From Albugo candida (lineage: Eukaryota > Oomycota > Peronosporomycetes > Albuginales): 64,000 bases of DNA. How positions within the stretch are numbered: the stretch's first letter is position 1; each line of letters starts with the position of its first letter. The notes below the pieces were generated by a model, which had not been told where the DNA came from, did no database searches, and saw only the letters and a program-made list of their open reading frames with translations. Positions 1 through 10,255 of this stretch are shown here, piece by piece. The position numbers and the translations under genes are program-made. The DNA lies in NCBI GenBank assembly GCA_040437565.1, contig JBDOQK010000004.1, positions 186,001 through 250,000 on the forward strand, read 5' to 3'.

Positions 1-1
1 C

Positions 2-385
2 GACTACATACATCAGCTCGAATGTGCTCTTGAATGCTTGGAAAACCGACCGAACAGTGTTAGCGGTACGATGGAGTGTCCATTTGCGGCACCCGAAGAA
101 AGTCAAACGGAACTCATTCAACCGGAGGAACTTATCGAAGACTTGTTACAAGAGTTGGGAAGCAAGACGACGGAGCTTTACCAAGCGCAAGAGCAAATAT
201 GCAAACTTGAAGCGGAAGCTCAAGTCTTACGAAAAATGCGGCCGGGGAACGAAGATGGCAACATGGCGTATCTCTCAAGTGTGGAATTGAAGCATTTCAG
301 CGGCGTGCAGGTTCAAGCCGCTATTCTAAAGTGGGAGTTGAAGATTCGCACAACGGTTGCAAAAAACCTACCAGTTGGAAACTGA
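2..385 (+). pseudogene. coiled-coil protein, 5'-truncated relic
   Basis: The frame is open from the left edge of the window to a stop at 383-385, so the 5' part lies outside. The translation is acidic and Glu/Gln/Leu-rich, with a heptad-like stretch (around PEELIEDLLQELGSK and AQEQICKLEAEAQVLRK) typical of a coiled coil. No enzymatic motif is visible. Just after the stop, the next frame continues with similar composition, which suggests a frameshifted end. It lies directly upstream of sequence at 1394-1715 that copies the 3' part of the coiled-coil gene at 57.2-58.1 kb, so it may be part of the same relic; the connecting sequence holds two gaps (743-842 and 1294-1393). Function unknown. It could instead be the last exon of a live gene. 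Confidence 0.4.
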
Positions 386-476
386 TTCGGACAAAGCAAA
401 TTCATCGATTGGCCCCATTACGCCATTGTAGATGATGCAGACAACGCGTGCCATTGGAACCCGATCACTGGCATCG

Positions 477-628
477 ATGACCTCATTACGTCATCTGGGT
501 GTGAAAGTTCTGGCAATGACCTCATCACGTCATTGCATGTGCATGTGCTGGAATGACATCTCCGATGACCTCATTTCGTCATTGGAGGTGCAAGTGCTGG
601 AAGGTTATGGATGACCTCATTACGTCAT
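477..628. repeat. four-copy array of a CRE-like motif
   Basis: An 18-bp motif, ATGACCTCATTACGTCAT, or a one-base variant of it, occurs at 477-494, 516-533, 565-582 and 611-628. The spacings are 39, 49 and 46 bp. The core TTACGTCA/TCACGTCA resembles ATF/CREB or bZIP half-site pairs. The spacers also share fragments such as GTGCTGGAA, so the whole block looks like a diverged tandem repeat of about 45 bp. It could be a regulatory array or simply a minisatellite; nothing next to it decides this. Confidence 0.6.
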
Positions 629-1393
629 CATCTATCTAGCTCTTCAATTGCACCTGTGAGTATTTAAATGTAATTAATATAAGTCTTGTTGTCGTATTTG
701 TAGTTGCTTCTACTGTATTCCCTTTGCACAAAACTTGTGTAGNNNNNNNNNNNNNNNNNNNNNNNNNNNNNNNNNNNNNNNNNNNNNNNNNNNNNNNNNN
801 NNNNNNNNNNNNNNNNNNNNNNNNNNNNNNNNNNNNNNNNNNGACATCATCGTACATGGACGAACGCATTCCATCAACACCCGATATAAGTGAATCTCCT
901 TGACCAGTTTATTGAGGCTATGTGATGGTATTTCTCAATTCTGACTATCAGCTTCCGCATACAAATTCACGAATTCTCACGATGATACATTCACGAGCTG
1001 CGGAAGTGCACCGACACGATGTGATATTTTTTTGATATTTTTGGTGGTATTTCTGGCTCTTTGAGACCTGGAAAATCGGTGAATCCTTCCGCATTGCCAT
1101 TCACAGCTACCAAATCATCAAAAACAGGACGAAAGACGGAAGAGATGTTGGAACTCTCTGTACATCGGATACAAATGCGCTTGGATGTGTTTAATGCTAG
1201 CAAATCACAACCACTTGCTTTAAATATGGTGGCAGCAATAGAAGATTTGGAGATTCTGGATTACATCTCGACCTCACAAATACGCAAGATGGTNNNNNNN
1301 NNNNNNNNNNNNNNNNNNNNNNNNNNNNNNNNNNNNNNNNNNNNNNNNNNNNNNNNNNNNNNNNNNNNNNNNNNNNNNNNNNNNNNNNNNNNN
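629..1393. other. gap-broken stretch without a supported gene
   Basis: This stretch holds two runs of 100 N (743-842 and 1294-1393). Between them, a plus-strand frame from 1061 to the second gap encodes a Lys/Ser-rich then Leu-rich segment that could belong to the same coiled-coil relic as the flanking pieces. I do not see duplicated sequence on the two sides of these gaps, so they may represent real missing bases. No gene is called. Confidence 0.4.
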
Positions 1394-1715
1394 CATACCT
1401 CGATATTCCAGTCAAAGTACCAAGAAAAAGTAGCGATGAGTCCGATAGCTTCGAGTGCGATCCAAGACATGAACGTATTGCTGAGGAAGTAGCGGTTCTG
1501 AAAAGAGCTTGGAAGGTTATCAGCAGTGTCTGAGCGATGAGCGCAGTATCTCAGACAATAAATTCGACACTGCAGGAATGAGAAGCTTGGACTGTCTGAT
1601 CATTCAAGTAGCAATTCCAGCGCAATATGCTTCACACAATGCAACTCACCGAAAATCACATCAAATATGAGCGAATTTCAAACATTGCGCCGTAAAGCAT
1701 ACTTTTTATTGCATC
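1394..1715 (+). pseudogene. decayed copy of the 3' end of the 57-kb coiled-coil gene
   Basis: From about 1418 to 1715 this strand is a close match to the reverse complement of 57.06-57.35 kb, the C-terminal part and 3' flank of the minus-strand coiled-coil gene. The frame reading ECDPRHERIAEEVAVLKRAW is shared. Here it ends early after WKVISSV because one base is missing relative to the other copy, which continues with SSLSDERSIPDNKFDTLQE. The similarity stops at about 1715 and resumes at about 2944 on the far side of the UBE2S gene; in the 57-kb copy these two parts are contiguous. The piece therefore belongs to an inverted duplication about 55 kb apart. Confidence 0.75.
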
Positions 1716-2043
1716 AGGTGCAAGAATCTTTTTCATCCAGCAATGATACTCGAAGCATTGATCACTCAACTTGGGATAAAATTGGCAATGATGTCGATAT
1801 CAATCAGTCACCCTCAGCGTGCGATCGAGGAATTGGAAGGAGCTCTAGGATTTGATTCATTGGGTAACCAGGAGAGCATGCAAAGTCAAGACGGCTGCGA
1901 CTTTGACATTTTTGGATTCCGACGATGAACAAATCTCTGACGACCGTAATAGTCTCTTGGAACGAGCACGGAGAATACTTCGGCAACAAGACACTCAAGA
2001 TAGCTAGATCAAGTCACATATGACCGAGGCTGTATCGTAAATT

Positions 2044-2730
2044 TTACAATCTTTTCAGAGCTTTTTTCTTGAGCATTTTCAAGTGACAGCTTTGTGTGGG
2101 TCGATGAGCCGAAGATAATGGACCCTCTTTCCGTTGTTTCTTGAACCCTTCAGCACCCTGACATTTTGTTGCTTCCAATTCATGCGGCTTCCGCTTCCCA
2201 ACCATTTTTCGACTGGGCTCCCTCTGTGGCTCTGACTGAGATACAATGGAGGACTTTGCAGCATGAATCTTGGTCATGATTCTAGCACGCTCAGCATACT
2301 CCTCATAACTCTCCATGAATAAACGTCCTGCTTCGTCGTTGAGAGCCGAATCGGGTGACGGAACGATCAACAAACATCGAATTACCTGAGCGATATGTAG
2401 AATACCCACTTTTGGTGACCAGTCTTTTTTGAGCGTATTCACACATACTTCCCCGTTATTCGTTGCGATATTCGGGTGATAGATTTTTGTGTCGAAAAAT
2501 GCTTTTGGTGGGGTGTCTGGAAACTGCTCTGAGAGTACTAATTTGACTTTAAAGAAAGCATTCTCATAAGGCGTTTTATCCGGTCCTTTGATTTCCACAT
2601 AAATGATATTCAGCTGATTATCGGATGGAACATATCGTATATAATCGGTCACATTCGACGCAAGTTGTCGGATTTCGTTGGAAATGCTTCGAATTGTTTG
2701 ACTTGAGAACACGACTCCAGATTCGGACAT
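2044..2730 (-). CDS. UBE2S: ubiquitin-conjugating enzyme E2, UBE2S type
   Basis: Single-exon gene encoding 228 aa. Residues 1 to about 155 form a UBC fold with the HPN motif (YHPNIATNNGEVCVNTL) and the catalytic cysteine at Cys96, almost the same position as Cys95 in human UBE2S. A basic Lys/Arg/Ser/Pro-rich tail follows and ends in KKKALKRL. That end matches the C-terminal peptide by which UBE2S docks on the anaphase-promoting complex. In animals UBE2S extends Lys11-linked ubiquitin chains on APC/C substrates during mitotic exit; the same role here is inferred from the paired core and tail. The next gene upstream on the same strand ends about 120 bp from the start codon. No break is visible. 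Confidence 0.93.
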   Translation of the reverse strand: MSESGVVFSSQTIRSISNEIRQLASNVTDYIRYVPSDNQLNIIYVEIKGPDKTPYENAFFKVKLVLSEQFPDTPPKAFFDTKIYHPNIATNNGEVCVNTLKKDWSPKVGILHIAQVIRCLLIVPSPDSALNDEAGRLFMESYEEYAERARIMTKIHAAKSSIVSQSEPQREPSRKMVGKRKPHELEATKCQGAEGFKKQRKEGPLSSAHRPTQSCHLKMLKKKALKRL

Positions 2731-2849
2731 GTTGACACTATTTATGGTTTTTTTCTTTCTTACAATAAAAAATTTTCTTCAAATAAATTTCAAGTGAGAA
2801 AAAAAGCCTGGGAAATGCGTACCGAGGTTACAATACGGAATTTACATAA

Positions 2850-3239
2850 TTAGTCACAGTCGATCATGATCAAGACGTCACAACACCTTGTCTGTTCCAA
2901 CTCAATGAAGTGGTCCCGAACCAAGTCAAGTTCCAGGAAAAGCCGGTTTAGCATCGGCTTACCCGAAACCGACTCTTTTTGCTGCTCATTGAGCCACTAC
3001 GGAATTATAAGCTCCACCGCTTGATCAGACCTTTCAATCGGCACATGCAGCCTCTGAGGTAATTATTTTACCAGTATCTTCTTATATGATCGCTTCCGCT
3101 TTTTGGTAAAACGATTCATGGATGTTGTATATCGGTGGCGATGGAGCCAGTTTACTTTATTGATTTTCCTTGAATTCCTGCATCGATTGACACCGCGAAC
3201 CTTGGCATGATGCTTTCGGCTTCTTTTTGTGCCTGTCAT
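2850..3239 (-). CDS. small basic protein, two exons (104 aa)
   Basis: Proposed exons are 3072-3239 and 2850-2996, with a 75-bp intron that starts GTAAAA and ends CCGTAG. The join is in frame and gives 104 aa. The N-terminal half is very basic and begins MTGTKRSRKHHAKVRG, then KRKRSYKKIL; the C-terminal half is mixed and ends with ELEQTRCCDVLIMIDCD. The composition suggests a nucleolar, nucleic-acid-binding or ribosome-associated protein, but I do not recognise the family. A degraded copy of the 3' exon and flanks lies on the plus strand at 56.83-57.07 kb. Conservation of both exon borders between copies supports a real gene. The start could instead be ten codons upstream at 3269. Confidence 0.55.
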
Positions 3240-3825
3240 AAATGCTGAGTCCTCCCAGATGATCAACAATAACTAGCGTGATGTTAATCAGGTTATACAG
3301 TGTGAATGAACGAAGCCGCGTAGATAATAAGCCTCTTATAGATAAGTGGACTCTAAGTGCAGAGTGTAAACGCGCACAAGTTTGTATCCAGGGATCGCCG
3401 CAGATGATAGTGTGTACGTATACCATGTGCATCGCACAATTCATCACGAAGTAAGTAGCTTCTTCGAGGAAGGGCATGTACACTGCTAGAAATTGACATA
3501 GATACTCTCAGTGGTGGACCCGTCTTTAGGCGCAGTTTATAGAATGCTTCTGCCGCTAATGATGTGAACAACTGTACTCTTTTCTCACTTATTCGCATAC
3601 AAAGCATGTCCGATCTACAGAGAATCGACCATTTACTATCGTTAATGCGAATTCGAGCTCGAATTTGCTCTTTGTTATGAATGAAGAATTGGCTTTTTCA
3701 AAGGCTTCATGGGCAAAGACCCGATTCATTCACCGTACTTGTATATTACATCATAGTCAAGTCAATAATGGTTCGAACTTCTACGTGTCTACTGCAATGC
3801 AATCTATTCGAATCTAGTGCTGTCT
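3240..3825. other. intergenic stretch, nothing supported
   Basis: This interval lies between the small basic protein and bS6m. Open frames on the minus strand are short and of random composition. The part nearest 3240 should hold the promoter of the small basic gene; I see no clear core element. The part nearest 3825 should hold the 3' end of the bS6m transcript. Confidence 0.5.
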
Positions 3826-4422
3826 TTATTTTCCACTTTTCAAATGCTCCGGTGGCGTTGGCTCGAATGAAGCATCCCGTTTCCACTCCGGTACAAACCG
3901 AGATAGATCTTCTTCTTCCTCATCCTCGTCATACATGTGATCATCATCATTATGATCGTTCAGTTCTATTGAGTCCGACCGTTTTCGCGCTGCTCGTTTT
4001 CGTTCTTCTTTGTCCAGTTGAAATTTTTCTTTTGCGGGAAGACCCTGTGCTTTTTTTAACGCGCTTTGCCAAGTCTCTAAAGATTTGCGCGTGTTGATAA
4101 ATGAATCAACTGGATCACGGATTTGAAATGTGCCATATCGAATGATACAGAAGCTGTTTTTTAGTTTTTTGTCGATTTTTTGCAGCACATCCGAAGTGGT
4201 ATTGAACTGGGCGATGATTAATTTTGCATCATAGTGGCATTGCAGTTCACCCCATCGCCGATCCTTAATTCCGTATCCTAGGCGACGTTCCCCTCTGTTT
4301 TCAACTCCGCGGATGACACCGCCATTAAGTGTAATGATATTTGCACATTCTTGAAATATTTTGGCTACTTGCTTTGGGGTGGCTTTTCGACTTGTCAGGA
4401 GAACTTGTTTGTACAGCGGCAT
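3826..4422 (-). CDS. MRPS6: mitochondrial small-subunit ribosomal protein bS6m
   Basis: Single exon, 198 aa. Residues 1 to about 105 match the bS6 fold: the start MPLYKQVLLTSRKATPKQVA, the glycine-rich GGVIRGVENRGERRLGYGIK strand, and the IRYGTFQ strand. bS6 binds 16S-type rRNA with bS18 on the platform of the small subunit. The length is about 100 residues beyond a bacterial S6; the extra C-terminus is Lys-rich and then strongly acidic (an Asp/Glu run near residues 160-175), as in some protist mitochondrial versions. No classical cleavable presequence is visible, which is common for bS6m. The start is the first ATG and places the first beta strand correctly. Confidence 0.88.
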   Translation of the reverse strand: MPLYKQVLLTSRKATPKQVAKIFQECANIITLNGGVIRGVENRGERRLGYGIKDRRWGELQCHYDAKLIIAQFNTTSDVLQKIDKKLKNSFCIIRYGTFQIRDPVDSFINTRKSLETWQSALKKAQGLPAKEKFQLDKEERKRAARKRSDSIELNDHNDDDHMYDEDEEEEDLSRFVPEWKRDASFEPTPPEHLKSGK

Positions 4423-4491
4423 TTCGTTGGGAAATGAGTAACAATATGATCCACCGATTTTTTTGAGGAGTTGGACGCAAAATTAGGTAGT

Positions 4492-4817
4492 GGTAACAAT
4501 TTGATGTGGTGGCACGTTAAAAGAACCATCAGTTACTTAATCATAAAGAAATTTGCCAGCTTTTGGTTGTATTGCTCGCTTGCTCGTCACTATGAATTTC
4601 GACCNNNNNNNNNNNNNNNNNNNNNNNNNNNNNNNNNNNNNNNNNNNNNNNNNNNNNNNNNNNNNNNNNNNNNNNNNNNNNNNNNNNNNNNNNNNNNNNN
4701 NNNNGGTAACAATTTGATGTGGTGGCACGTTAAAAGAACGATCAGTTACTTTATAATAAAGAAATCTGCCAGCTTTTGGTTGTATTGCTCGCTTGCTCGT
4801 CACTATGAATTTCGACC
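4492..4817. repeat. gap-flanking duplicated contig end (113 bp), gap 4605-4704
   Basis: Bases 4492-4604 and 4705-4817 are the same sequence in direct orientation, meeting at a run of exactly 100 N. They differ at several bases, so they look like the two haplotypes of one locus that the assembler failed to merge. The true genome should hold one copy and no gap. Confidence 0.85.
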
Positions 4818-6302
4818 TCACCAAATAATTACGTAATAATACCCAGCAGCTACTACGAGTATTACAACAGTGATCATCTTTTTCGCGCCGTGTCCGCTCA
4901 TTGGGTTTCCATAGCGCCGATAATTCCGTTAATTCAAGCATTTGTAATATGTGCGGAAGCCACTATCTGTTAATGCGTGACTGATCTCAACTTCCTGTGC
5001 CCACCGCATTGCTAAAAACGTCTACATCCTAGAACTATTTTGATCTATTGGATGGAGTTCACTTTTACGCCAGGACGGCGTAAAAACCATGATGATCAAG
5101 ACGATGCAAGATTTATCCTTTTAGATATCGAATGAGCCCGAGTCCTGTGGCTGTAAACAAGCGTTTGTACTAGGAGGAAACATTAATTGCGTGAAGTTGA
5201 TTAGCAATGTGCCGTATTGAATATGATGAAATGTCGTAAAGCAACAACAAGAGGGTGAGAGATGGAGAACCAACGATTCATGAGTCAATGATTTCAATCT
5301 CATCGGCTCGGTGGGTAAATAAAATTGCTGGATCGACTCCAGCCAGCATGCTACGCGTTCATTACTCTCGGCCTCCTTTACCGAGAAGTAAGTAATTTGT
5401 TGTCGCTGTTGAAGAGGAAGATTTGTTCGTGAGCGTTTTCATGTCTTCAACTTGTTGGACATATCAATCTTCTTCTTTTGCCCATTTTTTGATCGCATGC
5501 TGTCTATCTGTAATCGTAAATTTTAACAAATCCATCATCTAAAGATAATATTGTTTCTTCATGAACAAGGGCGTCAACACTTCTGTTGTGGTAATGACGA
5601 CGACAAATGAAGTACGGATCTTTTCTGCATAAGCTAATCAGGACAAGACGTCACTATAGATTCAAATGTCTAACTTTTCTCTCATAAAACAGTAACATGT
5701 TCAGCGACCTTCACTGTGTAGGAATGTGTGTATGTGTGCTTGGCATACTTAAAGCGCCCAGCTAATAGTAAGCACTGGTGAGATCAAACCATTCGTTATG
5801 CCACAAAATCAATCATCTCGTATAGTGCGATGATCGCTCAACTTATTCAAGTGCGTTCTCTCGNNNNNNNNNNNNNNNNNNNNNNNNNNNNNNNNNNNNN
5901 NNNNNNNNNNNNNNNNNNNNNNNNNNNNNNNNNNNNNNNNNNNNNNNNNNNNNNNNNNNNNNNCGGATCTTTTCTGCATAAGCTAATCAGGACAAGACGT
6001 CACTATAGATTCAAATGTCTAACTTTTCTCTCATAAAACAGTAACATGTTCAGCGACCTTCACTGTGTAGGAATGTGTGTATGTGTGCTTGGCATACTTA
6101 AAGCGCCCAGCTAATAGTAAGCACTGGTGAGATCAAACCATTCGTTATGCCACAAAATCAATCATCTCGTATAGTGCGATGATCGCTCAACTTATTCAAG
6201 TGCGTTCTCTCGTTGCCGAGATGCATCAGAAAACAGGGTACAAAGGTTCTATACTATCTTCGTTTTTGAGATATCGGTATTCGAAATACACAAACCTGGA
6301 AA
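4818..6302. other. intergenic with a 249-bp gap-flanking duplication, gap 5864-5963
   Basis: No gene is supported. Bases 5615-5863 recur without visible change at 5964-6212 on the other side of 100 N, another unmerged overlap; the real intergenic distance is shorter by about 349 bp. The last 90 bp before 6303 should hold the promoter and leader of the 153-aa gene. Confidence 0.7.
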
Positions 6303-6764
6303 ATGGATCCTTTGGCTGTGCTGGAGAGGGAATATCAGACCGTAATTACACAGTCTAGCCTGAGGCACGATCAGATTGCCGAAGAAGTGGGCGAAAAATT
6401 CATAGGGAATACGCAGGATGAACGGAAGGATCAGGAAGATTCATATGGCTATTCTATTCTTTGTAGTTCGCCTAGAGAAAACGAACCATCAGACCTTGAT
6501 GAGGAACCGATAGAACTGAACCAGCCTGTCGCAATAAGCCAGGGAAATAGTGATAAAACAGCATGTTTTACACGGAAAATAACGCTGGAAGCATCTAAGA
6601 AAGAAGCAATACAAAAATGCATGCAGAATATCCGGCTGAATCCATCTGCGAAGTACCAAAAATCGAATCTGACTGATTCTCAACTTGTGGATCTTGTTCA
6701 CGAACAACTCGGACTCGGTAGGATTCAAGACATCTCCCTCCTCCCTCTGGCTGAAATGGAATGA
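6303..6764 (+). CDS. hypothetical acidic protein, 153 aa
   Basis: The frame from the ATG at 6303 to the stop is open and has coding-like composition: Glu-rich in the first half (for example EEPIELNQPVAIS) and, after residue 95, a Lys/Gln-rich amphipathic segment ending with a helix-like SQLVDLVHEQLGLG. There are no membrane segments or cysteine motifs. The C-terminal spacing is faintly like the short helical domain of male-enhanced-antigen-type proteins, but the expected tryptophans are missing, so I do not assign it. It stands alone, with about 0.8 kb of non-coding sequence downstream. Confidence 0.55.
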   Translation: MDPLAVLEREYQTVITQSSLRHDQIAEEVGEKFIGNTQDERKDQEDSYGYSILCSSPRENEPSDLDEEPIELNQPVAISQGNSDKTACFTRKITLEASKKEAIQKCMQNIRLNPSAKYQKSNLTDSQLVDLVHEQLGLGRIQDISLLPLAEME

Positions 6765-7558
6765 TTGATCAATAGAGTCATATCCAACAATTATTATGAT
6801 CTATTTCTTAAGTTCTACAAGAGGAGTCCGTAGATCGTTAAGCAAGTTCATCTCATGGTATCGTCGCATTACTTCATCTAAACAGATCAAATAGTGCAGT
6901 TTTATAGATTCGTAATTTGACCGATTGCGCCGTAATATAATATCCATTACGTATGATAATGCTGTTCTAATTTGCCGACAAGCACCACTTTACAAGACAA
7001 AGAGACATCGATACAGGCACGATATGGCTGAAAAAGGTCACTGTCAAAGGTAGGAGGATCTACCAATTGCACACGATTCGATACAAATTTATACAGTCCG
7101 GATTATGGTGGCTTTGACATCAGATCATCAGTGCTGTTTTGGTGTAATTACGATGAAGTACCGGCAAGGCATTTAGTTCAGGGAAGAGTAGTTGATTCCA
7201 TTAACGAGACTTGTAGCTCTTTCGATTTCTCTCCTGTTAATTGAGGGAAGGCTTCATATAAATTTCAGATTTCCAATTAACTTGAGTAGATCTCGCTAAT
7301 ACTGAGCATAGTGGAAGAGTAGGTCATCTCTAGTAGAACTGTAACGTAAAAATTAAGCAAACATTGGTGCAGCGCGAGGTGAGAAATTAACAATTTGAAT
7401 GTGCGGACATTTGATTGAAACGATAAAAGTGTAAGTCATTATACGATGGCACGTCCAAGAGACTAGATTATGAGCCCACCCATGCCTTCACGCAAAGATG
7501 TATACAAACAAGTGACTTTAACAAAAAAAAACATACAATTCACTTTGCTTCGGGAAAC
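6765..7558. other. intergenic, nothing supported
   Basis: AT-rich sequence between two genes that converge on it. No open frame of coding composition, tRNA or repeat was seen. The end near 7540 holds an A-rich tract that probably belongs to the 3' region of the acyl-CoA dehydrogenase transcript. Confidence 0.5.
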
Positions 7559-9054
7559 TCAACGTTTATAGTCTTCCTTGATTATCTTGGCGATCGTCGA
7601 CAGTTGGATATTGCTGGTTCCTTCGTAAATCGCTCCTATTTTGGAGTCGCGGAAGAACTTTTCCGCAAACAGACCTTTTGTGAAACCAACACCACCTAGG
7701 AGATCGATGCATTTCGATGCCGTCTGTTCAGCGATTCGGGAACAATAAAGTTTGGCCATTGAAGCTTCTTTCATAAAAGGATAGCTGGCATCTTTTCGAC
7801 GAGCTGCGTTGTACACCAGAAGCCTGGCAGTTTCAATTCCCAACGCAAGTTCCGCGTACTGATGCTGGACCGCTTGAAAATCACCAACGGGACTTCCAAA
7901 CTGGTGTCGGTCAAAAAGATACGGCATCGTCTGGTCATAAACTCCTTGGGCGAGACCGAGCATTTGTGAAGCGATTCCTATTCGACCTTCGTTCAACGTG
8001 CTCATTGCAATCTTGTATCCTTGCCCAACATCCCCGATGATGTTTTGCGAATCAACCCGAACATCGTGCAAATACACCGGACAGGTTGATGACGCACGAA
8101 TGCCTAGTTTGTCTTCTGCTTTGCCAATTTCGATTCCCTCGCTATTTCGGTCAACGATAAAACATGTTATTCCTTTGTGTCCCTGGGAACTGTCGACGGT
8201 TGCGAAAACCAAGAAAAGTCCCGCGTATCCAGCGTTCGAAATCCACATTTTTTGACCATTTAGGGTGTAAAAACTGCCATCTGTGGATTTCTTGGCTTCT
8301 GTTTTAAGTGAAAATGCGTCACTACCAGAGTCTGGCTCGGTCAAACAGAAACTTCCAATCTACAATCCCAGATGCTTAAGTTCCATTTGGTAAGAAGGGT
8401 ATACGTACAGTTTTCTTGGCGAGCTGGGGAAGATACTTCTCTTTCAAGCTCATCGATCCAAATTGCTACAAAGCGTAACTTCATGCTCACCCTCGAATAT
8501 ACATTGATCGTACCATCAAAGAATTGTTGATGACGGTGTTTTGTAGATCACAGAGTACGCTCACGGAAGGATCAACTTTTGACAACTCCTCAACGGCCAA
8601 ACAGACATTGAAAAACGATGCACCCGATCCACCGAATTCTGCTGGTATCTCAATTGACATGATCTACACATTAATTGTAAATTATAGAAACGTGTTTGGA
8701 TTGGACAGATAGAATCTTACCCCGTCCTTGAACATTTCTCTTATCAGTTCATCATCCATTTTACCATTGCTCTCCATTTCCTGAACTTTTGGCTGAACTT
8801 TCATCCTAGCAAATTTGGCGACTAAAGAATGAATTGAGATCCTTGATACAAAACGGCTGGAAAAATATGCACTTTGCACCGGAATTTTGGAATAGTTCCT
8901 CATCCTCGGATAACACTGTCAAGGGTGACGCGGAAGTATGCTTCGTTCTGGGTGAAATATTTCTGAATCTCTTCTCGACGCTTTTTATAGCATGCAGGTT
9001 ACGTGGCCATTTCGCAGCAATCTTGCCGGTCCACGGGAGCAAGTAGCTTTTCAT
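7559..9054 (-). CDS. ACADSB: short/branched-chain acyl-CoA dehydrogenase, five exons
   Basis: Exons in transcript order are 8880-9054, 8721-8821, 8514-8663, 8409-8465 and 7559-8359; introns are 58, 57, 48 and 49 bp with GT/AG borders. The join gives 427 aa, close to 432 in human ACADSB. Residues 1 to about 45 are basic and Ser-rich, a likely mitochondrial presequence. FAD/substrate signatures are present ([31 protein letters not shown]), and the catalytic base is the Glu in IYEGTSNIQ (about Glu407). It oxidises 2-methyl-branched and short acyl-CoAs in isoleucine and fatty-acid breakdown, passing electrons to ETF. Substrate choice is inferred from similarity only. An in-frame ATG ten codons upstream (9084) is an alternative start. 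Confidence 0.9.
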
Positions 9055-9169
9055 CCTACAGTTAATCTTAGCAGAAAGATCCACCAGCCTTGTATTTAGG
9101 GACTGTTGCTGTTTAGTTTCAACTTGATAGATATCTCGCTGAGGTGATTGCTAGGATGACAAGAGTAGC

Positions 9170-10255
9170 CATGTGTTACAAAAATGGCGCTAGGTGACTT
9201 AGATGAGCTAGCGTGAAATACATGTGATCCGCATCGAAATGACACATCGTAGTCGTTTTGCTTGTCTATAGATTGAGTGAGAGTTATTGCGAATATTTGG
9301 TACAAATGTAAAGAAACAACGCGTTGATGCACTTGACATCTTATTGTATTCAAGCACGATCGTAATTTGATCCTTCTTACCGAATCAACTAATTCGTGAC
9401 GTATCCCAGCACATTATGAACCAGCGTCCTCCGCTGCAAGTATGTTGGCGCTTCATACTGCCCTCGTAACTTTAGCTCGAGAAACTCCATACAGTGATGA
9501 CATGATCAAATAACACTAGGCGTAGCATGGTTTACAATTATCAGGTATTGCATGTGCGATTTCTAGGTTTGATCTAATGATAACAATATAACTAGATGGG
9601 CACACAGACACGAGTTGGAAAGCAACTGGTCGGCTATCTTACACCCAGCTCTTTGCTAGATTNNNNNNNNNNNNNNNNNNNNNNNNNNNNNNNNNNNNNN
9701 NNNNNNNNNNNNNNNNNNNNNNNNNNNNNNNNNNNNNNNNNNNNNNNNNNNNNNNNNNNNNNCATGTGTTACAAAAATGGCGCTAGGTGACTTAGATGAG
9801 CTAGCGTGAAATACATGTGATCCGCATCGAAATGACACATCGTAGTCGTTTTGCTTGTCTATAGATTGAGTGAGAGTTATTGCGAATATTTGGTACAAAT
9901 GTAAAGAAACAACGCGTTGATGCACTTGACATCTTATTGTATTCAAGCACGATCGTAATTTGATCCTTCTTACCGAATCAACTAATTCGTGACGTATCCC
10001 AGCACATTATGAACCAGCGTCCTCCGCTGCAAGTATGTTGGCGCTTCATACTGCCCTCGTAACTTTAGCTCGAGAAACTCCATACAGTGATGACATGATC
10101 AAATAACACTAGGCGTAGCATGGTTTACAATTATCAGGTATTGCATGTGCGATTTCTAGGTTTGATCTAATGATAACAATATAACTAGATGGGCACACAG
10201 ACACGAGTTGGAAAGCAACTGGTCGGCTATCTTACACCCAGCTCTTTGCTAGATT
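9170..10255. repeat. gap-flanking duplicated contig end (493 bp), gap 9663-9762
   Basis: Bases 9170-9662 and 9763-10255 appear identical and in direct orientation on either side of 100 N. This is an unmerged overlap, not a tandem duplication. No gene was recognised inside. Confidence 0.88.

Noticed and set aside
24-290. Arg/Lys-rich 88-codon frame at the left edge
   Set aside because: It overlaps, in another frame, the Glu/Gln-rich coiled-coil frame, which is open to the window edge and has the better protein composition.
3681-4097. Plus-strand 138-codon frame
   Set aside because: It is antisense to the bS6m gene, whose family match is clear; the His/Leu/Cys-rich composition is that of a shadow.
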